This document shows, piece by piece, positions 8,919 through 18,579 of a stretch of 35,763 bases of DNA. Made by a program: the position numbers and the translations under genes. Location: IMG/VR virus record IMGVR_UViG_3300038701_000950, positions 1-35,763 of that record. One strand, written 5' to 3'. The stretch is from a virus. Under the pieces are notes generated by a model. It saw nothing but the letters and a program-made list of their open reading frames with translations, was not told where the DNA came from and made no database searches. Within the stretch, counting starts at the first letter, position 1. Each line of letters opens with the position of its first letter.

Positions 8919-9226
8919 ACCCCGGCTTGCGAGAGTGGGCTTTTTTCCGGCATCGGTTAAACCTTTCAACTGATGAATTTTTGAGTGCAACGCCTGATTC
9001 ACTTCGGGCGTTGTCTCATTCATTCCAAGAAGAAAAAGAGCTTCAAGACCGGCGGCAAGCTTCGCTTATGTGCCTCATCTTTAACTTACTTCGACCAGCG
9101 AAAGCGCGAGCTAGATCGGTCGAGGACTTTATGCCGCAAAAAGCGGAATCGGTTAAACCTAAAAAGACCGAAAATCAAATCTTCTCAATTTTCGACAAAC
9201 TCACGAAAGACGTAAAAAATGGCTAA
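8912..9226 (+). CDS. Tail assembly chaperone, -1 frame extension (T-type domain)
   Basis: This open frame has no convincing start of its own: the first start-like codon is a TTG at 8927 with no leader. It is entered by the -1 slip at 8906-8912 and adds about 104 residues to the 115 upstream ones. The domain is helical and basic (LREWAFFRHRLNLSTDEFLSATPDSLRALSHSF), resembling the T-type parts of other siphovirus chaperones. The stop overlaps the tape measure start at 9219. Confidence 0.8.
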   Translation, partial: GLDPGLREWAFFRHRLNLSTDEFLSATPDSLRALSHSFQEEKELQDRRQASLMCLIFNLLRPAKARARSVEDFMPQKAESVKPKKTENQIFSIFDKLTKDVKNG

Positions 9227-11879
9227 TGTTTCAATCGGCGGAATCGGTTTCGATCTCCGCGCCTATGGCGGAAAGTTCTCGAAGGACGTTCAGAAAGCTA
9301 TGGGCAAAGTCGGGAAACAAATCTCGGCTTTCGGTGGGAAGATGCGGAACGCGGGCGCGGGAATGACGGCGGGACTAACGCTTCCGCTTGTCGCTTTTGG
9401 AGTCCAAGCCACTAAGACCTTTGCCAGCTTCGAGCAAGAGATGGCGAAAGTTAAAGCAGTCTCGGGCGCGACCGGTGCGGAGTTCGCGAGTTTGGAGGCG
9501 GAGGCGAAACGTCTCGGCGGTTCTACTCGATTCGCGGCTTCGGAGGTCGCTAACTTGCAACTCGAATACTCTAAGCTCGGTTTTAAGCCCGCTGAGATTA
9601 ACGCGGCGACCGAGGCAACTCTCGCGCTTGCTCAAGCGTCCGGGTCGGATCTCGCGGAGAGCGCGGCGGTCGCGGGCGGAACGCTTCGAGGCTTTCAATT
9701 AGAAGCGTCGGAAATGGGACGTGTTACCGACGTCATGGCGAAAAGCTTTTCGTCGTCGGCACTCGATCTTTCCAAGTTTCGGGAGTCAATGAAGTTTGTC
9801 GCCCCGGTGGCGAAAGCGGCTAACGTGTCTCTCGAAGAGTCCTCGGCGCTCCTTTCGGTCCTCGGCGATAACATGGTCTCGGGTAGTCAGGCCGGAACCG
9901 CACTTCGCCGGATCATGTCCGAAATGGCGAAGACCGGGAAACCATTTTCGCAAGCGCTCGATGAGATCTCGCAAAAAGGAATCGGTCTTGTTGACGCGCA
10001 AGACGAGGTCGGTCGCTCGGCGCAAACCGCGCTTCTTATTCTCGCGGAAAACCGGGACAAGGTTAAAGCGCTAACGGATACTTATCGTGACGCCGGAGGT
10101 TCGGCAAAAGCGATGGCGGAGATTATGGACGCGACCACGGCGGGCGCGGGCAAGAGACTTTCTTCGGCGTTTGAATCTTTGCAAATTGCGGTCGGTGGCT
10201 TACTTGCGAAATACGTTACGCCGTTAATCGACAAGCTCGCGGTTTGGGTCGGAAAGTTTTCGCAGCTGGACGAAGGCACGCAAGGAATGATCGTAAAGGC
10301 CGGGTTATTTGCCGCCGCGCTCGGTCCTATTGTCGCCGGTATTGGAGCGGTTCTCGCGATTCTTCCCGCTTTTGTTTCCGGCGTTTCTATCGTCGGCGGT
10401 GTTATTTCGGCTCCGGTCCTTGCGGCGGTCGCGGCTGTTGGTGCGGCGATGTATCTCGTTATTCAACACAAAGACGCGATTGTCGCTACTATTACGAATC
10501 TTGTAAACACGGCTCGCGAGTGGTTTAACCAGTGGAAGGCGAACAACTCCGAAACACTGGCTCGGCTTTCGGAAGCTTGGAACACTTTCAAGACTACGTT
10601 TACCGCACTGTTTACAGCTATCGGCGGCGCGGTCGTCCGCACGACGCAAGCTATTGTCGGAAAGCTTAACGAATGGCTTGCCCCGATTGGAGGGCTCCAA
10701 GGGGCTTTTGAGATTTTCGCGACGGTCGTAACCGAAGTATTTACCGGCGTCTTTAACTTTTTGTCTGATATTTTCTCTCAGATTGCGGAAGTTCTCAACA
10801 GTGGCGGGACGGCTTGGGAGACGTTTAGCGGAATCGTTTTAGCTGTCGTTACGAAGATCGGAGAGGCTTTCGGAAAGCTAGTCGGCTTTGCTTGGGAAGG
10901 CATCAAAGCGATGAAAGACGCTTTCTTAGAGTTCGACTGGGGGAGTCTTGGAAAGGCGATTATCGACGGAATCGTCGCCGGTTTGAAAAATGGAGGTAAG
11001 CTCTTGAAAGACGCTACGGTCGGAATGGTTAAGGGGGCTTACGAGGGCGCGAAAGATTTTCTAGGTATTCGGTCTCCGTCTCGATTGTTCCGGGAGATGG
11101 GAGGTTTTACCGCGCAAGGACTGGCGCAAGGAATCGAAGGAGGCCGGGGAGACGCGGAAAAAGCGGCTTCACTTTTAGGACGTTCGGCGGTCGATGGGGC
11201 CGCTAAAGAGTTAAGCAAATTTGCCTCGATTGGCGGGCAAGCGGAAGGGACTTTTGATTCGCTTTTTGGGAAGCTCAAATCCGGCCTTCAAGACGGCAAG
11301 CTTGACTTCAAAGAATGGGCGTCTATCGCGGGAGATGCGGTCAAGGGATTGTCGAAAGCTTTCGGTGGCGCGGGCAATGGCAAGGGCGGTCTTTTAGGTT
11401 CCATCGGTCAAGTCCTCGGAGCGCTCGGAGGGAGCGGCGGAACGGGGCAAGGAACGGGAGGGATCGGGCAAGCGATTTCCTCGATTGCCGGGCTTTTTGG
11501 CGGTTCCGGCGCGGGGACGGGCAACTCGGGCGGGAGCGGCGGAGGTTCGACGCTCTCTTCTATTGTCGGTCTCGCATCTACGATTGGCGGCTTTTTCGCG
11601 GACGGCGGACGGCCTCCGCTCGGGCGCGTGTCGGTTGTCGGCGAGGAGGGGCCGGAGTTATTTGTCCCCGATACGGCGGGAACCGTGGTTCCTAATTCAG
11701 CGCTTCAAATGGCGGGCGGAGGTTCCGCTCCTAATGTGACCGTTAACAATAATTTCACGGCGGGCGTTACTCGCGCGGAATTGGCTAGCGTTCTTCCTCA
11801 ACTTCAAAAGAACGTAATGAAGGGTGTAGTGGAAGGTGTCCAAAGGGGAGGCGCTTTTAGGACGGCGATTCAAAGCTAG
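9219..11879 (+). CDS. Tape measure protein
   Basis: The 886-residue protein should set tail length and leave the tail with the DNA at infection. Residues about 60-260 match the TP901-type tape measure core (FASFEQEMAKVKAVSGAT, LGGSTRFAASEVANLQ, LLSVLGDNMVSGSQAGTALRR). Hydrophobic stretches follow in about 370-420 and 500-560, which may act at the host membrane. A Gly/Ser-rich region precedes the common tail signature VSVVGEEGPELFVPDTAG. The start ATG overlaps the end of the chaperone frame. At 886 codons it predicts a tail of roughly 130 nm at the usual 1.5 angstrom per residue (inference). Confidence 0.95.
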   Translation: MANVSIGGIGFDLRAYGGKFSKDVQKAMGKVGKQISAFGGKMRNAGAGMTAGLTLPLVAFGVQATKTFASFEQEMAKVKAVSGATGAEFASLEAEAKRLGGSTRFAASEVANLQLEYSKLGFKPAEINAATEATLALAQASGSDLAESAAVAGGTLRGFQLEASEMGRVTDVMAKSFSSSALDLSKFRESMKFVAPVAKAANVSLEESSALLSVLGDNMVSGSQAGTALRRIMSEMAKTGKPFSQALDEISQKGIGLVDAQDEVGRSAQTALLILAENRDKVKALTDTYRDAGGSAKAMAEIMDATTAGAGKRLSSAFESLQIAVGGLLAKYVTPLIDKLAVWVGKFSQLDEGTQGMIVKAGLFAAALGPIVAGIGAVLAILPAFVSGVSIVGGVISAPVLAAVAAVGAAMYLVIQHKDAIVATITNLVNTAREWFNQWKANNSETLARLSEAWNTFKTTFTALFTAIGGAVVRTTQAIVGKLNEWLAPIGGLQGAFEIFATVVTEVFTGVFNFLSDIFSQIAEVLNSGGTAWETFSGIVLAVVTKIGEAFGKLVGFAWEGIKAMKDAFLEFDWGSLGKAIIDGIVAGLKNGGKLLKDATVGMVKGAYEGAKDFLGIRSPSRLFREMGGFTAQGLAQGIEGGRGDAEKAASLLGRSAVDGAAKELSKFASIGGQAEGTFDSLFGKLKSGLQDGKLDFKEWASIAGDAVKGLSKAFGGAGNGKGGLLGSIGQVLGALGGSGGTGQGTGGIGQAISSIAGLFGGSGAGTGNSGGSGGGSTLSSIVGLASTIGGFFADGGRPPLGRVSVVGEEGPELFVPDTAGTVVPNSALQMAGGGSAPNVTVNNNFTAGVTRAELASVLPQLQKNVMKGVVEGVQRGGAFRTAIQS

Positions 11880-11910
11880 ACTTTCCTTTAACTTTAACCT
11901 ATAAAAAATC

Positions 11911-14900
11911 ATGACTCACTTTGTAAGACTCCTTTGCGACTCTCGCGACAGTTCTTCTATTGTAACCGACGCTCTTTCGAGACAACTTCCTTTTTTCTGG
12001 AGCGGTAACGCTTTTAATCTTCAAATTGCTCTTGCTGTCGGTTCTACTTTTTTGACTGCCTCCGACGTTACGACAATCGCGATTGAAATTAAGCCCATCT
12101 CGGCGGACCCGACTTCGGCCCCTTTGGTTCGCAAAGTTTATGCCGCTTCCGATTGTAACGCGTCTTTTGCTGGCTCGCAGTGGGACGGAGGGGCCGAGTC
12201 GCTTTTAGTCGCACCTTTTACAGCGGCGGAAGCTTCTTTGGGACGAGGACGTTACAGGCTTATCGTAATTCATACGGACTCGACGGGAAGGGAAACTCCG
12301 CACCTTTCGACGGCTTTGGAAGTCGGCGAGGATTATTATGCAGGGCCGTCTACGATCTCACCGCCTACGCCCGCCGCGCAATTCTACGACCGAACTGAAA
12401 GCGATACTCGTTACCCGAGTCGCCCCGAGATCTATGACCGAACAACTTCGGACGACCGTTTTCTTTCGACGGTTGGGTCGAGTCCGTTAACGACCGCGAA
12501 GCGAGAGTCCCTTGCGGCGCAATGGCCCGAGGCGGTTAAACAACCGAGAGTCCCCTCTTTACTTTCGTTAGAACAAGCAAAAACTTTGCCGGGAGTTCCG
12601 TTAGATTTAACAGTCCCGAGGACAGCGGACGGCGAGGATTACGACTTGACGCAACTCGTTCCGCTTTGGGGGTGGTGGAAAGTGAGGGCCGGGGCGTCTA
12701 CTACCGCCGGAAATTTGAATCAAACTACCGGAAACGGCCAAGCGGTTTTGGCGGTTTTCGATAGTTCTGGAAATGATAATAAAGTTTTCGCCCAAGGCGG
12801 GAACGCTTCTTACTGGATTAGCACTAATACGGTTTCAACCGGTAAGCCTTCTATGTCTTTTGGCCCCGGTCGCTTGTATTCTGCGGACGGAAACGGGGCC
12901 ATTACGGCGGCAGGTGCTTCGGTTTACCTCGTCGCGGATTCCGACGTTTTAGACGCGACGACGCCTCAAGTTCTTTTTTCAATCCGAAGCGCGAGCGGGG
13001 TTATTTTGAGCTTAGAGCAAAGGGGGACTATTTTGGTCGTTACTTACAAAGACGGAGGCGGAGCGCTTCAAGTGTTGAACACGTCTTACACGATCCAGAC
13101 GCCCCTTGCTTTTTCCGTTGCTATGAGTTTCGACCGAGCGTTAGGGACGTGTAAAGTTGTCGTTAATAACCAGACTGTCGGCGATTTCTCGGGACTTACT
13201 TTTACGAGCGATGCGGCGAATAGGGTTAGCGTTTTTGGAGACTACGACGGAACGACGGTCGCTAATACTTTTGACGGACAACTTGTTGAGTTTGGCTTAA
13301 TTGAGCGCCCGGTGAGTTCTTCGGAAATGGAGTCGCTTATGCATTATCTTATTTCTGTTAGTGGACTCCCCTATGTAGTTCCGGCGGAAGAACCGTATAA
13401 GCTGCTTGAAGTTGACGAAGCCGCGATCCAAGCGCAAGACGCGGATCAGGAAAGTTATGACGTAGCTCTTGATTTACCAGCGGGATTAGTTTCGGTCGGA
13501 GTCGTTTTTAACCGACTCATCGCGAGCGGGACGATTGGAGAGACTTTATCCGTAACGCACCCTACGGGAGGCGGAAGCACGGCGTTAGCAAACGGATTAG
13601 ACAACCTAAGCGGGAACATCATCGAAGACGGACTTGTGTTTGAATCGACAGGAGGGGCCGGGACACTTTCTATCTCGGTGACGGGAGGAGAGATTAAAGG
13701 GATTATTGTTCGAGCGGCGGACGACGTTTCTAATACCGTAGAGGACCAAGGAACGGGGACGCACTGCTTTCCTTTGGCGATTCGGCACTCTAATAAAAAG
13801 CTCTATCGCGTTCATTGTCAGATTTACGATGCCGACGTTTACTTGTCCAATGGTGAAGGGCAAAGCGTTAAAGTTTTTGACGGCATTAACCGAAATGACC
13901 ACTACCACAATGGCGCGGCTTGCATCGAGTTAGATAATGGTTCTATTCTCGTTTTCGCGGTCGGGCATAACACGGGAGCGATTTTCGCGAGAACGGTTTC
14001 CGCTGATTTGCAAACCCTTTCGGGAATAAAGTCTTGGGGCGGTTTCGGTTTTACTTACCTTCATGCGGTTAAACGTAAGTCGGACGGTTCGGTCTATCTG
14101 TTAACTCGGACCCAAGGGTCGCTACCTTACGGGGCCGGTCTTCTTCGTATCGACGACCCGGAGAACATCACGACTACGACGAGCCTTCTTGAAAAGTTCG
14201 CCGAGACGAATCTTCGACTCTATCCGAGAAAACTCGTCTTTTATGAGCGCGATGACGTCGAGTATCTTGTCGCGGTATGGTCCACGCGGTCGGGTGCGGA
14301 ATGGCAAGGGCTCGCGGCGGTTTATTTTGATCTTAACGCCGGTCAATGGAAGACGCCCGAAGGGACGTCGGCTCCTAACGCAACGGCTCCTTACTTTAGA
14401 GACGCCTCTTTTACCGGCTCGATTGAAGATACGAAAGGGACCGGCCGTTGCGTGATTAAGCGAAACGGAGGGGAGGTCGATCAATGGTATGTTTTGAATG
14501 ACGTAGCGGTTAGCATCGATTCTCAAGGATTGAGCCTTGCGACTTTGGTTTCTACTTCGTTGACGGATTCGGCTGTATTTAGTGCGACTACGGTAAACCT
14601 CTTAACGTATGTCAACGGCGGCGACCCCAAGTTGCGAGCCATCTCGGAAATCTCCGGTAACACGTATCGAGTCGATTGTCAGTTTTTGGAAACCGACCAA
14701 GACGTCGGAATTTTGGTCGTGAGTGAACGCGGGGCGCGGACTCCGCAAACGGACCCTTACGGCGATTCAGTTCCGCTTTATTATGATTGGTATGGCGAAG
14801 ATTTTAGAGCATTCTCTTATGTCTTCGAGGAAGGCGAAATGGTGTTAGGTAGTTCTCGCGTTATTACGACGCAAGAGAAATCAGGCTTAACGCACGGATG

Positions 14901-15003
14901 GCTTGTTAAGATCGACGGCGAGCTTTCGTTAGACGTTCAAGTCGGTCGCAACTGGTATCATCACACTCACGCGCAAGCGACGCGTCAACTTTTAGAGTTT
15001 TAA
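11911..15003 (+). CDS. Large multidomain tail protein (LamG-like and BNR-like propeller), probable receptor binding
   Basis: A 1030-residue protein. Residues 1-150 form a beta-rich tail-attachment-like module (FVRLLCDSRDSSSIVTDAL...GRGRYRLIVIHTDSTG). About 240-490 look like a concanavalin/LamG-type sandwich (LVPLWGWWKV, FDSSGNDNKVF, FDGQLVEFGLIERPVSSSEM). About 620-1000 resemble BNR/sialidase-like propellers, especially HNGAACIELDNGSILVFAVGHNTG and the following blade-like repeats. Glycan binding or cleavage at the host surface is plausible; no catalytic set can be assigned. It lies between tape measure and distal tail genes, where tail tip proteins are encoded. The leader is CCTATAAAAAATC, with no Shine-Dalgarno. 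Confidence 0.7.
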   Translation: MTHFVRLLCDSRDSSSIVTDALSRQLPFFWSGNAFNLQIALAVGSTFLTASDVTTIAIEIKPISADPTSAPLVRKVYAASDCNASFAGSQWDGGAESLLVAPFTAAEASLGRGRYRLIVIHTDSTGRETPHLSTALEVGEDYYAGPSTISPPTPAAQFYDRTESDTRYPSRPEIYDRTTSDDRFLSTVGSSPLTTAKRESLAAQWPEAVKQPRVPSLLSLEQAKTLPGVPLDLTVPRTADGEDYDLTQLVPLWGWWKVRAGASTTAGNLNQTTGNGQAVLAVFDSSGNDNKVFAQGGNASYWISTNTVSTGKPSMSFGPGRLYSADGNGAITAAGASVYLVADSDVLDATTPQVLFSIRSASGVILSLEQRGTILVVTYKDGGGALQVLNTSYTIQTPLAFSVAMSFDRALGTCKVVVNNQTVGDFSGLTFTSDAANRVSVFGDYDGTTVANTFDGQLVEFGLIERPVSSSEMESLMHYLISVSGLPYVVPAEEPYKLLEVDEAAIQAQDADQESYDVALDLPAGLVSVGVVFNRLIASGTIGETLSVTHPTGGGSTALANGLDNLSGNIIEDGLVFESTGGAGTLSISVTGGEIKGIIVRAADDVSNTVEDQGTGTHCFPLAIRHSNKKLYRVHCQIYDADVYLSNGEGQSVKVFDGINRNDHYHNGAACIELDNGSILVFAVGHNTGAIFARTVSADLQTLSGIKSWGGFGFTYLHAVKRKSDGSVYLLTRTQGSLPYGAGLLRIDDPENITTTTSLLEKFAETNLRLYPRKLVFYERDDVEYLVAVWSTRSGAEWQGLAAVYFDLNAGQWKTPEGTSAPNATAPYFRDASFTGSIEDTKGTGRCVIKRNGGEVDQWYVLNDVAVSIDSQGLSLATLVSTSLTDSAVFSATTVNLLTYVNGGDPKLRAISEISGNTYRVDCQFLETDQDVGILVVSERGARTPQTDPYGDSVPLYYDWYGEDFRAFSYVFEEGEMVLGSSRVITTQEKSGLTHGWLVKIDGELSLDVQVGRNWYHHTHAQATRQLLEF

Positions 15004-15004
15004 C

Positions 15005-15595
15005 GTGATTTTGAGTCCTCCAGATTCGCCCGGCTTTGTGGCGATGGCTATTAAGCCCGAAAGCGTCGTCGCTTCCTCGGAGTCGGGTTTCTCGAAGAAA
15101 GTTCAAGTCTATGACTGGGGCGGCAAGCGGTGGACGCTTACCGCTTCGCTCGGAGTTATGAACGAGCGGGACGCTAAAGCGTGGCGGGCTTTCTTTCTGC
15201 AACTGAATGGAAGGGCCGGAACTTTCTATCTCGGCGATTCCGCACACGGAGAGCCACTCGGCGCGGCTTTGGGATCTCCCGTTCTCTCGTCTTTTACGAC
15301 GGAGTCCGCTATTTTGACCGGCCTTGCTCCTTCGGTCGTCGAGCAATTCGCTCCGGGGGATTGGCTCCAGATTGGCGACCGGCTTTACGCGGTCACGGAG
15401 AAAGCGGATTCGGACGCGACCGGCGCTTGCGTGGTCAAGCTTTGGCCTTCGATCCCGGTCGGGACGGGAACCGGGAGCGCGGTCGTCACGCGGGGCGCGG
15501 TCGGAGAGTTCCGCTTAACGGACTTCCCGGAGCAAGCGAGCCGTCTCGATAAACTGCAATCGGGTTTTGAGTTTTCAGCCACTAGCGAAGTATGA
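15005..15595 (+). CDS. Distal/minor tail protein
   Basis: The 196-residue protein has a pattern common to distal tail and DUF2460-like proteins: KVQVYDWGGKRWTLTASLGVMNERDAKAWRAFFLQLNGRAGTFYLGDSAHGEPLG, then a beta-rich domain (WLQIGDRLYAVTE) and GEFRLTDFPEQASRLDKLQSGFEFSATSEV. It probably forms part of the ring joining tube and tip. The start is GTG at 15005, one base after the previous stop; ATG at 15044 is an alternative. The stop overlaps the next ATG. Confidence 0.65.
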   Translation: MILSPPDSPGFVAMAIKPESVVASSESGFSKKVQVYDWGGKRWTLTASLGVMNERDAKAWRAFFLQLNGRAGTFYLGDSAHGEPLGAALGSPVLSSFTTESAILTGLAPSVVEQFAPGDWLQIGDRLYAVTEKADSDATGACVVKLWPSIPVGTGTGSAVVTRGAVGEFRLTDFPEQASRLDKLQSGFEFSATSEV

Positions 15596-16161
15596 GCGAA
15601 AGAGAGTTAACGGAAGGAATGAAAAGCGAAATCGCGAAGCCCGTGGTCTCGCCCCTTTTGTTACTGAAAGCTGACTTCGACGACGGGCCGGTCAGGGTGT
15701 GGACCGGAGTAGGAGACATAGAGTGGAACGGGGAGACGTGGAACGGACTAGGAAACCTTCTCTCGGTCGATCCCGTTCAAGAGCAGTTAGACGGCTCCGC
15801 TCAAGGATTAAAGATCGTCCTTTCCGGCCTCGATTCGAGTTTCTTTTCTCCGGTTATGCTGGGCGATTATCAGGGGCGACGCGGAGAAATTTATTTCGGA
15901 GCGATTCGCGAAGATGGCTCGATCATCGACGATCCTTATTTGCTTTTCGCTGGCAAGCTAGACAGTGACGAAACCGAAGACGACGGAACGACTTCGACGT
16001 TAACGCTAAACGTCGAGAGTCGGCTCGCTGACCTTTTGAGAAAGCGCGAATACCGTTACACTCATCAAGACCAGCAAGCCCTCTACCCGGACGCTAACGA
16101 CGACGGGTTAAAGTTCGTTCCAGCCCTTCAAAACTTGGGGCTCAAATGGGGACGCGCGTAG
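15592..16161 (+). CDS. Tail assembly protein, DUF2163-like
   Basis: The 189-residue protein fits the N-terminal part of the DUF2163 (phage BR0599-type) minor tail family: VSPLLLLKADFDDGPVRVWTGVGDIEWNGETWNGLGNLLSV, then LKIVLSGLDSSFFSP and SRLADLLRKREYRYTHQDQQALYPDA. The last element is the characteristic turn where related proteins bind the tail hub. It overlaps the next gene by 16 bases. In related phages this gene is followed by a peptidase-like protein and a J-like tip, as here. Confidence 0.75.
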   Translation: MSERELTEGMKSEIAKPVVSPLLLLKADFDDGPVRVWTGVGDIEWNGETWNGLGNLLSVDPVQEQLDGSAQGLKIVLSGLDSSFFSPVMLGDYQGRRGEIYFGAIREDGSIIDDPYLLFAGKLDSDETEDDGTTSTLTLNVESRLADLLRKREYRYTHQDQQALYPDANDDGLKFVPALQNLGLKWGRA

Positions 16162-16565
16162 AGGACTGGCAAGAGCGCCTCGCGGCTTTCGTGGAATCAG
16201 TTCGCGACGTTCCTTTCGAGTGGAGCGTTAACGATTGCGTGACGCTAGCGGCGGGAGCCGTGGAAGCGGTAGCGGGCTTCGACCCTATGGCGCATCATCG
16301 GGGTTCATACCGAGACGCGCGGACCGCTCGTTTACTTATCGCCCGTTCGGGAGGTCTCGAAGCGCTCGTCCTCGGTTGCGGTTGTTTCCGCGAAGCTACC
16401 CCCGCCTTTGCTTCTCGCGGCGACGTCGTTCTCGTAGAAGATGAGAGCGGAGAAGACTCGCTCCGCGTATGCCTCGGCGTCGAGTTAATCGGGCCGGGAG
16501 AGTTCGGATTGTCTTTCGATAAAAACTCAAGTATAAAAAAAGTCTTCAAGCTATGGCTTCCGTAA
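16146..16565 (+). CDS. NlpC/P60-like tail protein (DUF6950 type)
   Basis: The 139-residue protein fits small tail-associated proteins related to NlpC/P60 peptidases: FEWSVNDCVTLAAGAVEAVAGFDPM has the Cys where the NlpC nucleophile would be, and RGDVVLVED is the second conserved segment. The usual catalytic His is not obvious, because the segment that normally has it reads LRVCLGVELIGPG, so activity is uncertain. Such proteins sit in the tail tip and may trim peptidoglycan during DNA entry. Confidence 0.65.
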   Translation: MGTRVEDWQERLAAFVESVRDVPFEWSVNDCVTLAAGAVEAVAGFDPMAHHRGSYRDARTARLLIARSGGLEALVLGCGCFREATPAFASRGDVVLVEDESGEDSLRVCLGVELIGPGEFGLSFDKNSSIKKVFKLWLP

Positions 16566-18526
16566 TTTCAGCAATTATCTATGTCGTCGAGGTGGTCGTC
16601 GCTATCGCGCAAGTCGTCGCCGTCGTCGCGCAAGTCGCGAGTTTTTTCATTAAACCCAAGCAACCGAAAAAGAGGGGGAACCGAGGACTTGCGTTAATGG
16701 TTCGAGAGTCGGATTACCCGCGCCGTCTTCTTTATGGAAAAGGACGGCTTGGCGGAATTTGGTTTTATACGGAAACCGTCGGTCCTTCTAACGAGGATCT
16801 TTGGTTAGTCCTTGGTGTTTGCGAAGGCGTCACTCGCGGCCCGAAGTTCGTTTATTTCAGCGACGAAAAAATCGAGCTTGAAGTTACGGGGCAAGATTCC
16901 AACGGACGCGACATTTACGAGCCCATCGGACCCGCGACCGGCGAAGAGCCCGAAGGCGGTCAAAAGTATCGAGGGACTGCGAGTTTCACTTTTTATCATG
17001 GAGACCAGACGACCGCCGACGCGCGGCTCGTCGAAGCGTCTTCGGGAAACTGGACCGAGCGTTGTCTTCTTTTGGGGATTTCTTATTGCGTGGTCCGACT
17101 CGAATTTGATTCCGACCTTTACGGCGGCGGAGTCCCGGAGATTTCTTTCTTGTGGGAGGGGCAAGCGGAGATCTTCGACCCGAGGAACGACTCGACCGGT
17201 TATACGGATAACGCGGCGCTTTGCCTTGCTCATTATATGACGCTCTCTCGTATCGGCCCTAACGCGGATTTCGCCACGGAGATCGACGCGCCGAGTCTCA
17301 TCGCGGCGGCGAACGCTTGCGACGAAGACGTCCCGACTATCGCCGGGAGCGAGAAGCGTTACACCTGCGACGGCGTTATCTCAGTCGGTAACGGGCCGGA
17401 GGCGAATATCGCGGCGATGCTTACCGCGATGTCCGGCTTTACGTCTTACGCGGGAGGGCGCTTCACTTTTGGCGCGGCGGTATGGAGACCCCCTTCTTTT
17501 GAATTAACCGAAGACCATATTATCCGAGTTGAGCGCTTTCAAAACAAGATTCCGAAACGGTCTCGCGTTAACACGGTTAAAGGGCTTTTCGTGTCCGAGG
17601 CGAATCTCTTTCAGTCTTCGGACTTTCCGACGCGCACAAAGCAAAGCTATATCGACGCCGACGGAGAAGAGTTAGTCCTCGATCTTGATTTGCAATTTAC
17701 GGAGAGTCCGTCGAGAGCGCAACGGCTCGCAAATATCGAACTCGAAGACCGTCGCTTACAAAGGACGTTACAAGTCGATTGCACGCTCGAAGCTTTTCGC
17801 GCCCAAGCCGGGAAAAATATCATGGTGACAATCGACCGTTACGGATTGAATCGAGCGCCCTTCCTTGTCGAAGGATTTTCTTTTGCAGTCAACACCGACG
17901 GAACATTAATGATTCAATTAACGCTTAACGAAACTTCTTCTAGCATTTACGATTGGACGACCGCTGACGAGTTGCCTGTCCCCGTGGTTCCGGTTTTGGA
18001 GAATGAAGGAGTTAAAGTTTCTTCGATTGTCGCGACTCCGGCCCCTGGAACATTCTTAACGACTGATTTTCCGCTTTTGGTTACGCTTCAGTCTTTGACG
18101 CCCGAGGCGGGGATTCGATGGAGCAAGACGCTTGTTCCCGAGAACGTCGGGAGCGGAAGTGAATATGTCGGGGCAATTACTCTTGATGCAAACGACCCAC
18201 TTTTCGCGCGAGGTTTCAAAACTGATTACGCGGACTCGGACACGTTTGTCGGCGTCTACGCGGTCGAGCAAGTCGAGCGTCCGACGCTCGCCCCAGAGGG
18301 AGGGACGTTTCCCGTCGGGGACTTCCCGCTCGACGTCACGGCTTCGACGGTTACGCCCGGCGCTTCTATTCGCTGGAAGCTCGGAAGCGAGCCGACGGGC
18401 GATACGGACGGCAACGCTTATTCTGGCCCGGTCTCCGTGGCGGACGGCGACGTCTTGTTCGTCCGGGCGTTCAAGACGGGGCTTTTACCCTCGACGTCTT
18501 CGAGCGGAACTTATGCGAGTTCCTAA
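16553..18526 (+). CDS. Tail tip / host-specificity protein (J-like) with chitobiase-C-type repeats
   Basis: The 657-residue protein should form the central tail tip. A hydrophobic helix (VISAIIYVVEVVVAIAQVVAVVAQVASFFI, residues 4-34) is followed by the tip hub fold typical of lambda J and relatives (YPRRLLYGKGRLGGIWFYTETVG, LWLVLGVCEGVT, later YTCDGVISVGNGPEANIAAMLTAMSGFTSYAGGRFTF). At about 487-570 and 572-657 there are two related repeats (APGTFLTTDFPLLVTL / PEGGTFPVGDFPLDVT, each with a GIRW/SIRW core and an FARGFKT/FVRAFKT motif), which resemble chitobiase/hexosaminidase C-terminal domains used for surface glycan contacts. It overlaps the previous gene by 13 bases. Confidence 0.85.
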   Translation: MASVISAIIYVVEVVVAIAQVVAVVAQVASFFIKPKQPKKRGNRGLALMVRESDYPRRLLYGKGRLGGIWFYTETVGPSNEDLWLVLGVCEGVTRGPKFVYFSDEKIELEVTGQDSNGRDIYEPIGPATGEEPEGGQKYRGTASFTFYHGDQTTADARLVEASSGNWTERCLLLGISYCVVRLEFDSDLYGGGVPEISFLWEGQAEIFDPRNDSTGYTDNAALCLAHYMTLSRIGPNADFATEIDAPSLIAAANACDEDVPTIAGSEKRYTCDGVISVGNGPEANIAAMLTAMSGFTSYAGGRFTFGAAVWRPPSFELTEDHIIRVERFQNKIPKRSRVNTVKGLFVSEANLFQSSDFPTRTKQSYIDADGEELVLDLDLQFTESPSRAQRLANIELEDRRLQRTLQVDCTLEAFRAQAGKNIMVTIDRYGLNRAPFLVEGFSFAVNTDGTLMIQLTLNETSSSIYDWTTADELPVPVVPVLENEGVKVSSIVATPAPGTFLTTDFPLLVTLQSLTPEAGIRWSKTLVPENVGSGSEYVGAITLDANDPLFARGFKTDYADSDTFVGVYAVEQVERPTLAPEGGTFPVGDFPLDVTASTVTPGASIRWKLGSEPTGDTDGNAYSGPVSVADGDVLFVRAFKTGLLPSTSSSGTYASS

Positions 18527-18579
18527 CCGTCAAGGTAATTCTTGTCGATTCGTTCATTTTGTGGGACAGTTCCCGCGTT

